Positions 23,701 to 35,682 of a stretch of 64,000 nucleotides of DNA are shown here, piece by piece. The position numbers and the translations under genes are program-made. The notes beneath the pieces are model-generated. The model made no database searches and was not told where the DNA came from. It saw nothing but the letters and a program-made list of their open reading frames with translations. This DNA comes from Poa pratensis (lineage: Eukaryota > Streptophyta > Magnoliopsida > Poales > Poaceae). Where the stretch lies: NCBI GenBank assembly GCA_947311845.1, contig CAMZMU010000107.1, positions 42,345,983-42,409,982 on the forward strand, in the 5' to 3' direction. Each line of letters opens with the position of its first letter. Positions within the stretch are counted from its first letter, which is position 1.

Positions 23701-24783
23701 GGCATGTTCTTCAACCGTGGTTGCTGGATCAGTTGCTTCGTACTACTGGGCCCGCGGCGAAACATCTGTAAGCACGCACTTAAGAATCAGAAGTCTAACT
23801 AGAACTAAATGGACCGAAAATAATAAAAAAAGAACTAAATGGACCGGCGCATTTCTGTTTTGCTTCATATTTATTGTATTCACCATTTACTGACAATTCA
23901 AGCTACTCTGATGCAGCACGAGATACCATTTTTCAGCGTTGTCTCTTCGCTCAAGCGGCTGTTGCGGTATAACCTTGGATCTGCTGCTATCGGTTCGCTT
24001 GTTGTATCTGGTGTCGAGTGGGTGCGGTTTATACTAGAATGCCTCCGCCGCAAGCTGAAGCTAGTTGATTCTGCTCAGGAGAGCTGCTGCGGGACAGTGA
24101 CCTCGTCGTCGTCTCAATGCTGCCTGGGCTGCATAGACTGGACCCTCATGTCTGTAAACCGAAATGCCTATATAATGGTAAGCATGAAGATTTCTTATTC
24201 TCCTATAAGCCCAGTAAATTGACAAACAAGTGTTCTCCTGCTGTTGCAGATTGCCATCACTGGAAAAGGGTTCTTCAAGCCTCGGTGCTCGCGACAGGTC
24301 TAATAATGAACAACATACTGCGTATTGGAAAGGTCAACGTCATCGGAGACGTGATCCTCTTCCTGGGGAAACTGTGCGTGAGCTTGTTCTGCGCGCTCTT
24401 CGCGTTCCTCATGCTGGACACTCACAAGTACAAGTCCGCGCACAACAAGATATCGTCCCCGCTAGTTCCTGTGCTGGTGAGCATTTCTTCACCACTTCTG
24501 AATCTCATTGTAGCTTCGAACTCGGCGTAAGCTGCTTCCATTGCTAAGACAAGGGCTGCATTCTGATGTTGATGATGGTGTGTGTGTGTAGGTAACGTGG
24601 GGCCTGGGTTACACGGTGGCCAAGCTGTTCTTCGCGGTGGTGGAGATGTCCATCGACACAATAATCCTGTCGTTCTGCCAGGACGCGGAGGAGCACCAGG
24701 GGACGGCGCAGTACGCGCCGCCTCTCCTGATGGAGACGCTGGACGAGCAGAGCGAGCTGCAGAGATTAACTCAAGGGCCTTGA
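20733..24783 (+). CDS. choline transporter-like protein (SLC44/CTL), ten exons
   Basis: Exons: 20733-20956, 22011-22369, 22500-22645, 22797-22980, 23057-23130, 23205-23318, 23408-23767, 23917-24177, 24250-24476, 24592-24783, all GT-AG. The product of about 710 residues has a first membrane segment (LAFLVLFAAFWVAMIV), then a large Cys-rich extracellular loop (exons 2-3). Clustered membrane helices follow (exons 4-9), including WPVLIVCGGLLPLFLSVIW and ALIIFPVVPYFILAIFYMFW. CTL proteins move choline or related lipids at plasma or trans-Golgi membranes; Arabidopsis CTL1/CHER1 acts in phloem plate formation. In exon 9, GKGFFK should continue ASVLATGLIMNN, but around 24277-24283 one base is missing (aagcctcg for an expected aaggcctcg). 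As written, the frame stops after about 17 codons of that exon. All downstream sequence stays conserved in the other frame, so a consensus error or very recent mutation is likely. Confidence 0.85.
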
Positions 24784-25479
24784 CTCTCTCTCTCTCTTTC
24801 TCTCTTAGAGCTAGGGCTATAATGGCAGTGCAGAGGAGAACTGATCACTGTCGATCCCCTGTAGTATTCTTCTTCACGTATGGACCTGGGTTGATCTGTT
24901 GGCCTGATTGGCAAGTCTTGGTAGTAGCCTTATCTAGGTTATGTACCTGGCTAATGCAGTGCTTAGTGAAGTAAATCGGAGGCTTCCATCCATGGTAAAT
25001 GCCTGTGCTGCTGAGCTCTTCTTCTCCGGTGGTACCAAAATTCAGAAGGTAACATGTGATGCCGTCGAATTACAAATATCCATGCGCCTGATGGGATGCT
25101 GGATAGGAAAATTTTGCACCTTCGATGTTTTTGGGCCGTGTTGGTTCCGAACGCTCAGGAGTCAGGAGCATCTCCAGAATTGTTGCCAAATTGGATCGCT
25201 ATACCTGTAAAACTGCAGTAAACATAGTAAGCCCCTCTGCTAGTCCTATTTCGAAAAAATACAAAACCCTGCATTTGTTGTGCTATTCACTCGTTTCAGT
25301 GATAATAACTAATTTGGAACAGAGGGGATAGATTATAAGTTTATAACTCGCAGGACAGGAATGGCGATGGCGTGCCATACGGGTGCCTATTGGGCCTCCC
25401 TGCTCTCTCAAGGTGGGAAGGCCCAAATTGGCGTCGATTTTCCTATCTTTGATCCAGTCCACCGATAGATTATTCGGGG
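24784..25479. other. 3' flank of the transporter gene, no gene seen
   Basis: Likely 3' UTR and downstream DNA, including a (tc)n run near 24785-24806. No supported ORF. Confidence 0.5.
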
Positions 25480-26770
25480 GCTCCTCCCACGACCCCAAAC
25501 CCTAGCCGCTGCCCTTGTCCGCCCCGCGGCGGCCGGCGCGCGCCGCCCCCTCCACGCCTTCCCTCCTCCTCCCTACTCCCTCCCGTGGCCGCGCCGCCCC
25601 CGCGGCGGCCGGTCGCGGCCTCGCCCTCCCTCGCCCGGGCGACCCCCTCCCGCAGCTCCTCTCCCCGCAGCCGTCGGCGAGGGCTGCCAAGCGTGGCTCG
25701 GGAGCGCCGGCGGCGGCGGATCTTCCCTACCCGCGTGCTTGGAGGGCGTCTCACGGGGCGACGACCTCCGACGACGGTGTGCTTCGGTTCGGCGGTGGTC
25801 CGGCTTGGCCCGGGTGGCCATGGTGGCGGCGGAGCAGCTGGTTGGCTGCTGGGGCCGTGGTAGCCTGAGCGCGGCAGGCTGGTCGCCGGTGCGCGGCCGG
25901 CAGCGCCCTCCCGGCTCAGATCTGAGCCCTTAGGGCCCCATCTGGGTCTGGGCGGGCCGCCTCGGGCGTGGTGGCGGCTCTTCCGGTGGACAAAGAGCAG
26001 GGGCTGGTGCCGGGGACGGCGGAGACGGTGCCGCGCCTGCTGCAGTGCGGCGGCGGGGACTGTGCGGGCCAATTTCGGGCTCGGCCGGGCCGGTGAGGTC
26101 CTGGTGTGTCCCGGCTGCTGCATCCGGTCGGCTACCGCAGGTGGCGGTGGGGCGGTGGAGGTCGATCCCTCCCGCGTGATACCGTACTGCCATCCCTTGC
26201 CGGTGCTCCTTCTTCTCGGTCTTCCCGACCTCGCAACATGGTTCACGGTGAGACGGCGATGATGATTGCAAGACCGTGGTGGCGTGTGCTGGTGGGTGGC
26301 GAGTTTGGTGGAACATTCTGGAGCGTCCGGGGGTGTGGTTTCTTGGAGGTTGGGAGAAATCCCTGTCGCTCTCGACACCGACGCGGTGACGCCTGCGGGT
26401 ATTTGTCGTCCTTCCTGAAGGGCGTCGGGTCTACCTCCTCCCAACCCCGCTGATGTACCGGGGGTAACCCTAGGACGGGTACAAGGGGTAACCCTAGTTC
26501 CGGTTCGGGCAGCAGCGTCGTCATCGTCGATCACCTTCTTGGAGGTGCTGCTTGGTACGCGGAGCGTCAGAGTGCTAGGAGCGTGGTGGAATTCTCCGGA
26601 GGGCGCAGCGGTTGCGAGCTGTCTTCGTTTTCGTCGAACCGCCTTTGTCGGCGTTGTTTCTTTTCTTCTTTTGTTTCTTTTGGCCTGGATTGTGCTGTTT
26701 GCCCCAGCAGTGCTTTATCGGTCGGTTGCTATATTAATATAGCGGGGCGAAAACCTGTTTCGTGGCTAAC
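25480..26770 (+). mobile_element. GC-rich possible non-LTR element remnant
   Basis: Very GC-rich. It ends with ttgctatattaatatagcg followed by a gggcgaaaacc motif, like the 3' ends of grass LINE-type elements and similar to 35630-35682. Long frames occur on both strands but have no recognisable domain and look like by-products of GC content. No target duplication was found, so this call is weak. Confidence 0.35.
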
Positions 26771-27634
26771 TCCGGCGATTTGACAATGGGTCAGGGCATC
26801 AGTAGTCGCGAGCCAACATTGCCGATGTGATAATGGGAGTGCGAGAGGGACGATGGCGATTACGGATTTTTCTTGTGGGCCGTGGCTAGTTCAGAACCAG
26901 AGACCCAAATTGCATTCTCATTTTGTTTGTAGTAATATGGTATAAATGGGCCGCCCAAAAAGCCGAGCTTCCTCCACCGCCCACCCTCTCGATCCATCCG
27001 CCCATGCATGTCTCCGCATCGTACTCCAAGAGTTTGGTTTTTGAGGCCCTAACTTTCAAAAATTTCGTACTCCTGGTTCTTTGCAATAATTGTTAAACAC
27101 AATTTGTTAATATGTGGGAAGATCCATTGGCAGCTGTTGCAATCAATCATGCATATATCACATGAGCAATTTTGAGACACAAAATTTACCTAGTAAAATA
27201 GCAAAAAATAGAACTTTGAAATTTTGAGACACAAAATCTACCTAGCAATCAATCATGCACGTATTTCTTCTTTATCAAAAATGCATGTATTTCTTACCTA
27301 GGAGGAGCAGGACGACAATGCGGAGTAGGCTCACTACCCAGAGCTAGCGGAGGCCATGCCGCTCTAAAGACACTTTTGCGGAGGAGTTCAGCTCTCGCCA
27401 TCCACTTCATAATCAAGGGCGAGCATGACGTGGTGGAAGTGACCCAATATTCGTTGCGCAATATGAAGGAGCGACGCCCTCCGACAGCTCCCACTGAAGT
27501 ATCTATCCCATAGCCACCTCCTTATGTTTGCTAGCACGACGACTCCACCACCTCCCAATTTTGTGTGCAATCGTCGGCACCACCTCCACTATGTTTAGGT
27601 TTTAGCTCGTATCGCCTGCACCGCTGTCTTCACA
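26771..27634. other. intergenic, no gene recognised
   Basis: Mixed AT-rich sequence with a short repeated phrase (acacaaaatctacctag and atcaatcatgca) around 27145-27260. Short ORFs at 27294-27570 show no domain that I recognise. Confidence 0.4.
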
Positions 27635-27648
27635 CGACCAATTTGGTG

Positions 27649-28393
27649 TTTTTTTTTGAATTTTTCATATATATTAAACCAACAAAGAGTTATATCGATT
27701 ACAAAAACAATACTAAAAAAGACGAGCAAATCTATAAGATCTTCAAGCCCTTTCTTTCTCCATGACACAATCTCGTACTTTTCTGAAGGCAACCATAGAA
27801 CAACGCCGAAAACTCCAAATCACAGACCTGTGAATACCAACGAAGTTTCTCCCTCTTAATTTTGAGCCGCAATGGCAAGGCTTTATGCACGCACGCAGCC
27901 ATTAAATTAATCAAGCAACATCGGCAAGATCACCACCACTGATATTTCAGGGACAAATAACCGAGCCACTTTGTCGACGTCGTTGGAGCCGAGAGAACGA
28001 ATCGTCATTGCCGAAGACGCAGTAGCCGGGATAAATAATGCGATGACAAACCTCCTCGCGGCAACCATGAGAAACAATTCAAGATTGATCTGGCGAAACA
28101 AGATCTAAAGAATCATACCTAGACAAACTTAATCTTCCAAAGCCACCGTTGACGTCAGGAAGAAGATCTCGCCGACGAACGAAGCGCGGAAGATCACTTA
28201 TTACATTGACGAAGAAGACAACAAGCAAAACCAAGCTCTAACATTAGGGACCTTTGTATAGTGCCCTGCGCAGGTCCGAGGTCCCCACCCCACCTAGTGC
28301 CAGAGCGGCACCTAGAGGAGGTGAGGACCCGTCAATTCTTAGACGAAAATGACGATGAAGATGCAGATGGCTCCGGCGCGACGGCTAAAAAAC
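27649..28393 (-). mobile_element. 745-bp retroposon with 14-bp target duplications
   Basis: Flanked by CGACCAATTTGGTG at 27635-27648 and 28394-28407. The left end is a nine-base T run, i.e. a poly(A) tail on the minus strand after ...aaattc. A tail plus a long variable duplication is the hallmark of target-primed reverse transcription by LINE machinery. No long ORF is present, so it is non-autonomous or a processed non-coding copy. Confidence 0.8.
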
Positions 28394-28710
28394 CGACCAA
28401 TTTGGTGCTTAATCGCATGCTATGTTGAAATATGTTGATGTTTATATGTTCTCGCGTTCTTATGTCGAACTATTTCGAATTTCAAAACGGAAATAGCGAA
28501 AGGAAGGGGTTCCGTTCCACGGCCGGTCCCAGTGGATTCAGCGCAATAGTTTCCACCCGCGCCGTCGCTCATATACAACTCCTCCACCCCAGACTCGGGT
28601 CGCTTCGGTTTCCAAACATCAGCCGACCCAACTCCCGCCGCCGCCCGCCAGGGCTTCCTCCCTCCCGCCCTCCCTCCTCCACTCCACACCCCGCCCGCCG
28701 CCGCGGATCC

Positions 28711-31700
28711 ATGGCGGACCGCCTCACCCGCATTGCGATTGTGAACGAAGACAGGTGCAAGCCCAAGAAGTGCAAGCAGGAGTGCAAGAAAAGCTGCCCC
28801 GTCGTCAAGACCGGTAAGGCTAATCCCCCCTCGGACCTCGGTGTAGATCCTGATGCTCGCTAGTTTCCGCTGTTTCCCCTGCTCGATCTGTGTGTGATGG
28901 TTCTCCTCTGGCGCCGCCGGTCGATTGCTTCCGAGCTCTGGGTAATTCGGGGTGCTGGACATGGCATGGCGCCTTGATTCTGCACCCGTGCCACGGCCGG
29001 GCTCCTTTGATTTCGTTCTCGTGCGTACTGCCACTGATTAATCAACTGCTGTACTCTTGAAAAGCTGCGCCTTTGACGACGACGTTAGGTCTTAGCAAAG
29101 TAAATTGGTTGTGAAGAAAAAATTCGTGCTTTAGAGACCATGTTCATGTCCAAAGGGACAACTTTTTTTAGAGGACGGCCTCTCTGGTTACTCCCAGTCT
29201 AGTCTGTGAAGAACATCTGGTTTGTTTGTACTAGTGCTCATTCTGACTGTCTACACTTGCCGTGATGCTTTGTAATCCTGATGCTTGGTGGGTGTGCTTA
29301 TTCTGATTGTGTACACTTCCCGTGATGTTTTGTAATGCTGATGCTTGGTGTGCTCATTCTGATTGTCTACACTTGCCGTGATGTTTTGTAATCCTGATGC
29401 TTGGTTGGTGTGCTTATTCTGATTGTGCACACTTCCCGTGATGTTTTGTAATCCTGATGCTTGGTGTGCTCATTCTGAATGTCTACACTTACCGTGATGT
29501 TTGGTAATCCTGATGCTTGGTGTGCTTATTCTGATTGAACTGTATAATGCTTCCGGCCTACTCTCCCTTCTATAAGACCGTGACCTGTTCTGATTCAAGT
29601 GTATTATTATGAAAAATTTACTGGTTTGCTCTACAGGGAGGCTGTGCATTGAAGTCGGTGCCGGCTCGAAGGTTTCTTTCATCTCCGAAGAGCTCTGCAT
29701 TGGTTGCGGTATCTGTGTCAAGGTATATATATATGCTTACAACTTTGACACAACTACTAAAATGTATGGTCTCGACCCGTCTGTGTATGCGCTCTAGTAT
29801 ATAATAATCCTCTCTGTGATCCTTGCTGCAGAAATGCCCATTTGATGCCATTGAGATCATCAACCTTCCAAAAGATCTGGAAAAGGATACCACACATCGC
29901 TATGGGCCAAATACCTTCAAGTTGCACAGGTACTTTTGTTTGATCAAGACATCTCCATTTGCATCAAGTTATGTGTTATTTGTACAAGTATTGATTTCTG
30001 GCACCTGCAGGCTGCCTGTTCCAAGGCCTGGTCAGGTTTTGGGCCTTGTTGGAACCAATGGAATTGGAAAGTCCACAGCGCTTAAAATCTTAGCTGGCAA
30101 GCTGAAACCTAATTTGGGACGATTCCAAGTATATTCCGTACCTCCTACACAAAAGATTTCTTCCCTATTCTGTTAATTTCTCAAGATAGTGTTATTTAGC
30201 TTTGCACTTTTTTTTTGTGTAGAATCCACCTGATTGGCAGGAGATCCTTACATACTTCCGTGGGTCTGAACTTCAGAATTATTTTACACGCATGTTGGAG
30301 GATAACCTGAAGGTACAATATTGGCACAGTTTTTTACTCGTTTTGTATGTAATCCAGGCCGGGTTTGTTAGTTTTTAGCTTTTAACAAGAAGCTTGTGAT
30401 ACTGTTTACAATCACGATACAATTTGCCGTGCTATTTTTCTGTTCTGTTTCATCATATGCGAAAATAGTCATGCATGCTAGTAGCAATATTCTCTGCCAC
30501 TTATGCATTCAGCCATAGAAGTGCGGTGGATTGCCGAATATACCTAGAGTAGGCATATAGCAGCGTGCTAACCTCAACACATTTAACTTCTTTTGTACTT
30601 CAAAGAGTAACATGTACCATCAATTTACTGGAATCATGGCTATGGTAACCAATCAATATCCTTGTATCACTTATTTTAGTATGTTCATGCCTGGTGATAA
30701 CTCATTACTATGTGAACTATGCAAAAGTAGGTATATAGGCCGGTACTCTATATATTGGTTAGTTTAGTCTTCTGATTTTATTACCAAGTTTTGCAGCTGT
30801 TACCATGCCCTTACTTAGTCACTGAAATCCAAATACCTGCTCTTTCATATTATAGTAGTCTGTTGTACTGTATGTTATATATTTCTTACAGTTCAATAAT
30901 TCTGATCTCTTCACACACAATCTCTCTCTCCCTCTTTCACTCTCTCCAGGCAATGGTGAAGCCTCAGTATGTTGATCACATTCCCAAAGCCGTCCAAGGA
31001 AATGTCGGGGAAGTACTTAACCAGAAAGACGAGAGGGGTCTGAAAGCTGAGCTCTGCGTTGACCTTGAATTGAACCAAGTTATTGACCGAAATGTGGGAG
31101 ATCTTTCTGGCGGTGAGCTGCAGCGATTTGCTATAGCAATCGTTGCTGCACAAAGTGTAGAAATTTATATGTTTGATGAACCATCAAGTTATCTAGATGT
31201 TAAGCAGAGACTGAAGGCTGCACAAGTCATTAGGTCCTTGCTTAGAACGAACAGGTGATAAATATTTGTATCATGATTATCTTTCCAATCTCTTGACTAA
31301 AGGCTTTAAAAAAATTACTCACAAGTCTTCTATTTCTTTTTGCAGTTATGTCATTGTTGTGGAACATGACTTGAGTGTCCTGGATTACTTGTCCGACTTC
31401 ATTTGCTGCTTATATGGAAAGCCAGGAGCTTATGGTGTAGTTACACTGCCATTTTCGGTCCGAGAAGGTATCAACATTTTCCTGGCTGGGTTTGTTCCAA
31501 CTGAAAATCTTCGGTTTCGAGATGAATTCTTACATTTAAGGTAAGGGAACATATGCAGATTGTATTTCAGGTCCTTAATTCCGTGATGAAACTTTTTGGT
31601 CTGATGTTTGTATTGTCCTCTTAGATTGTGGAGACCCAGGAAAATGCAGAGGAGCTTGAGACATACCAGCGATACAGATACCCTGCCATGAGTAAAACCC

Positions 31701-33065
31701 TGAAAGGTTTCAATCTCACTGTCATGGAAGGTGAATTTACTGATTCTCAAATTGTTGTGATGCTTGGTGAGAATGGGACAGGAAAAACTACATTCATCAG
31801 AATGCTGGTACATCTCTCAACCCCTTTGTCCCGACCTCCCTTGTCTCTGTAAATAGTGTACTTCGTGCTGTTGATCATCTAAGGCACCGTTACATTTGTG
31901 TAAATAGTGACATGTTTAAGAAGATACAAATGGAAACTTGTTGATCTTGATCTTATGCCATAAGTTCTGTTACAACTTCCTTCAAGTATTGCAATCAACC
32001 ACGGAATCTTAAGTATTGATGTCTAAATTATTGTTACCAGATAACTACTCTTCTATGCAAGAGGTTTGCAATCTGATTTGCATTTGAATCGGTGATGCGC
32101 TTGGTTCTTATGTTCATTGGTTTTTATGACTGGACAGGCTGGGCACTTGAAGCCAGATACTGTAGAAGGAGCTGAGATTGAAATTCCTGAATTTAACGTG
32201 TCCTACAAACCTCAAAAGCTTAGCCCAAAGTTCCAGGGTTCAGTGAGGCATCTGCTCACACGAAAATAAGGGGGTCCTATACTCATCCCCAGTTTACGTC
32301 TGATGTCATGAAGCCACTACAGATGGAGCAGCTCATGGACCAGGAGGTTGTGAATCTGTCAGGAGGGGAACTCCAAAGAGTGGCAATATGTCTTTGCCTT
32401 GGGAAGGTATGTTTTGTTCTACCTAAACTAAACTTTGGTGTGGTAGGTCTGTAAGGAGTAGACAGCATCCCTGAACCTAGACACCTGTGCCCAGTTCTTA
32501 TGGATAGCAACTCTGTGTTGTATGTTTGTTCAGCCTGCAGACATCTACTTGATCGATGAACCAAGCGCGTACCTCGACTCAGAGCAGCGCATCGTCGTCG
32601 CGAAGGTGATCAAGAGGTACGTCCTGCATACGAGGAAGACAGCGTTCGTCGTGGAGCATGATTTCATCATGGCGGCCTACTTGGCTGACAAGGTGGTGGT
32701 CTACGAGGGGCGGCCTTCAGTGGAGTGCACCGCCTGCGCGCCGCAGTCGCTGGTGTCCGGGATGAACAGGTTCTTGTCGGTGAGTTGACAAGCAACATGC
32801 ATCCACCTAGCTAGAGTTAAAAAAACTAACAGACCTGCTGCCTCAGCTGTTTGCATCCTCCTTTAATTACTTGGGATGAACCAATTAATATTCGTTTATG
32901 ATGGATGATGCACTAATTAATTTCTGTTGTCGTCCGTCCTGGCAGCACCTCGACATCACGTTCAGGAGGGACCCGACGAACTACAGGCCGCGGATCAACA
33001 AGCTCGACTCCACCAAGGACCGGGAGCAGAAGTTGGCTGGGTCCTACTACTACCTTGATGACTGA
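28711..33065 (+). CDS. ABCE: ABCE/RLI ribosome-recycling ATPase, eleven exons
   Basis: Exons: 28711-28813, 29637-29722, 29832-29929, 30011-30128, 30223-30312, 30950-31254, 31346-31540, 31625-31807, 32138-32406, 32534-32779, 32946-33065. The N-terminus carries two 4Fe-4S motifs ([15 protein letters not shown] and [12 protein letters not shown]). NBD1 has Walker [10 protein letters not shown], signature [10 protein letters not shown] and Walker [16 protein letters not shown]2 has [19 protein letters not shown] and [12 protein letters not shown]. The family splits ribosomes after termination in the cytosol and is essential. Two frame breaks appear: exon 7 ends one base short (about 31526-31530), and exon 9 needs one more base near 32256 (HLL-TRK-stop instead of continuing into the in-frame SYTHPQF segment). 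Every catalytic motif survives. Either this is a young pseudogene of a duplicated RLI or both breaks are consensus errors. I favour error. Confidence 0.88.
29235..29538 (+). repeat. 56/60-bp minisatellite in intron 1 of the ABCE gene
   Basis: Five full units (29235, 29295, 29351, 29411, 29467) and a partial sixth, each running from tgctYattctg to gatgcttggtg. Two variants alternate: odd units have tgctCatt and cacttgcc, even units have tgctTatt and cacttccc, giving a dimeric higher-order period. Confidence 0.85.
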
Positions 33066-33855
33066 CTGGTGAGGGGCGCTGGGTGTAGATTTCTTTGCTC
33101 CTGATGATTTAGGTAGTATGCTAGCTAGAGTGGCGAGGCCATGAGGAGGCTAATTAACTGGAGTATTTTGTTAGAGAAGAGGTCCATGTCAAGTGGAAGA
33201 AACAGGAGCTGTGTGGTGGATCGGCTATCTTTTTGGTTCAGTCATGGCTGTGATTTGTTGCTCCTGAATCATCATCTAGAGTTCTAGACTGAGTAGTCAG
33301 CTGTTAGAGAAGAAGTAGAAGAAACAAATTATATGGTAGTAGCAGCCGTGCCGTTATACATGTGCGGCATTCTCCTTGTTTGTTTGTCTTTGTGATGTTG
33401 GATCGATCTGGCAGATGAGGATTTAACCCCGCTGAATTATTCTGTTGACGTTCACCAATGTTTGGCCTTCCTAGTTTTACCTGGAATTGATGCTAGTCAG
33501 CTGATGGACTTAATTGGCGCCTAATATGCGTAAGCTGCATGCCGTAATTTTAATTACACCAGTATAATCTTGCACTCGTGCAATGCACATCAGCACATGG
33601 ATTAACAATTACAGAGAAGACTCTAGTTTCTCCCTAAATAAAAAATATCACATTCAAATTCCAGCAAATTTGCAGAAAAGATCCTAGATAGACACAATCA
33701 CACAACAATGCATTTACCAAACCCAGCCTCCATGCACAGCACTTGTAAACCCACCAACAAGAACCTTATGCAGAGAGTACAGGCCTCATCGTTATCTAAA
33801 ACCTGCAATCATCTGAAGACGTGCAGTTGCGAATCATCTGAAGTTTTTGTTAGCA
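33066..33855. other. 3' flank of the ABCE gene
   Basis: Probable 3' UTR followed by AT-rich intergenic DNA. No supported gene. Confidence 0.5.
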
Positions 33856-33904
33856 AGTTCTGCCTGCGGTAAATTTCAAAAAAAAAAAAGTTCTGCCTGC
33901 GGTA
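33856..33904 (+). mobile_element. 17-nt poly(A) micro-insertion with 16-bp target duplication
   Basis: agttctgcctgcggta occurs at 33856-33871 and 33889-33904 around the insert aatttc plus eleven A. It looks like an extremely 5'-truncated LINE-mediated insertion. Confidence 0.65.
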
Positions 33905-33949
33905 CACACCAGTTGACAGTTGTGCAGAAATAGAGCTCAAAGCGATTCC

Positions 33950-34740
33950 TGTCAGCACATTGCTCCGCCACGTGCTGCATTACCGGCTAGAGAGACCTCG
34001 GCCTTCGCCGCCGTTGACAATGGAGCGCTGCCCAACTCTGGCCGCTGATGCTGCACCACGCCACGCCCCAGGGTACTACCTGCTCTCGGCGCTGGCCTCG
34101 GCGAGCCCGGTGTCAATGTTCGCGTACAAGGGGAACGCCGCCGGCACCATCCGCGTCGTGTCGGGCTGGGCCACCGGCAAGGCCGTCGGCAGCGTGCACT
34201 TGGCCTCGCCGGTTGCGGTGTACGTACGAGCTCGACGACGTGCTGCCGCACAAGGAGATCTTCCCGGCCGCCCCCGGAGATTGCGCCCGTGCCCTCACCG
34301 GTGCCGGGGCGTGGGGCCAGACTTCCTGCTAGTTTGGGACCGTGCGGCGCACGGGCTCCCCGTCAGCCAGTCCTTGCCGCGTGGTTGGCCATTAACCCGA
34401 CGGCGAGCGAGCCGCGTGAGCTGCACCTGCACCATCTCGTCCAGATCCGGGTGCAGCTTCCGGAGCTCCGGCGTGGGATTGCTCGGCGGCATCATCGGTG
34501 TGGAGGCGTCGTCCACTCGCGCCGCGGTCGTTGAGCACCACACCGGGCGTGCCGTTTGGGCCAGCGACGACCTGGCCGGCGAAGAGGCCGTACAGCCCAG
34601 CACATCGGCGAGGCGCGCTGGATGTCGGCCGTGGAGGGCTCCTGCCCGCGCGGAGAAGGCGTACATGATGGCCATCGCAGAGTCTCCTCTCCGCCCGCGT
34701 GCAGCGTCTGCTCCTGCGCCTCGGCGGCAGCGTGTGGACG
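33950..34740. other. GC-rich coding-like fragment, not recognised
   Basis: Strong GC richness and competing long frames on both strands suggest former coding DNA. One plus frame reads PGYYLLSALASASP then SVHLASPVAVYV, after which the most protein-like frame changes (YELDDVLPHKEIFPAAP). A minus frame has PELRKLHPDLDEMVQ. No complete gene, start or domain could be defined. It may be a captured gene fragment or a decayed gene. Confidence 0.3.
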
Positions 34741-34752
34741 GCAGGCTGTTGT

Positions 34753-34790
34753 ACACGATGTACTTTTTTTTTTGGGTACACACGATGTAC
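34753..34790 (-). mobile_element. 16-nt poly(T) micro-insertion with 11-bp target duplication
   Basis: acacgatgtac at 34753-34763 and 34780-34790 flank ten T plus gggtac. The pattern resembles the insertion at 33872. Confidence 0.55.
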
Positions 34791-35099
34791 TGAGATTGTA
34801 CTCGTTCGAGGAGACTGAATTACTGCAAAAAATGGCTGAGACAGAGTACACTACAGGGAAGTAAGAATGAGAAGACACAAAATTTTAGTTGGTGTTAGAA
34901 AAAAAAAGGCAACCATTAGATTTAGGCGCTGTGACGGAGTGACCATGGACGCCTATAATTGGCCAATATGCACACGCGGGACAAATTTATATATACCACA
35001 TATGCGTTTTACTCTATTTATAAGCAGGTCATCTAAGTCGTGAGTAATATTCCAAAATGGGAGTAATATTCCAAAATGGGAACCATTAGAAACGTGTCT

Positions 35100-35682
35100 T
35101 ACAAATCCTCTTCCGTCAATGCCACGTGCTCCTGTGGTCCAGCCCACCCCTGAACGTCGCAGCAGCAGGCTCGCGGCGAAGCCACAACTTCCAACGGTCG
35201 AGAAAGCGCAGCGTGTCCTCCACAAGAAAATCGGTCTCGACGTTGGAGATATGCCCCTAGTGCAACTACGAAAGAATTCGCGAACACCTGCAAAAAGGCT
35301 CCGTTCTCTGATTCGGCAATCAACGGGTTGAGAACCCTCTTCAGGCTGAACTTGCGTCCATGACGGCAGCGGATGAAGCTTTGATTGGCCTTGCTGGCCC
35401 AGGGGGAAGCGATTTCCCGCCACCGACGACGCTGGACGTCTCCGCCTGATCTGCTTCCCGATCGCCAGATCGCGCCGCGTAGTAGCGTTTTGAAGAAATG
35501 ACGATATACCTTTCTGAGAGATTAGACGGAGTAGGTTGATCTGGATCCTCACGGGGCTACTTTCTTTCGTTTAGTAGGCCTGACATGTATGCCTTTTTTC
35601 TTTTGGCCTTGGCCGTATCATGTTTGCTTCTCCTATATCAATATAAAAGGCAAAACTTTTGCCTCGTTTCAAAAAAAAAAAA
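35100..35682 (+). mobile_element. 5'-truncated LINE fragment with poly(A) tail
   Basis: A 70-codon plus frame (35119-35331) has RRSSRLAAKPQLPTVEKAQR then VLHKKIGL, like the C-terminal end of the gag-like protein of grass LINEs. A 3' UTR-like stretch ends tatatcaatataaaaggc..gtttc followed by A13. The 5' boundary and target duplication are not clear. Confidence 0.55.

Noticed and set aside
25470..26534. 354-codon minus-strand ORF
   Set aside because: Extreme GC content produces long open frames on both strands here. The sequence is Arg/Pro/Gly-rich without domains, and the block resembles a non-LTR element end.
28711..33065. Calling the ABCE gene a confirmed pseudogene
   Set aside because: Both frame breaks fit single-base shortfalls like those in other genes of this window, and all catalytic motifs and splice sites are intact.
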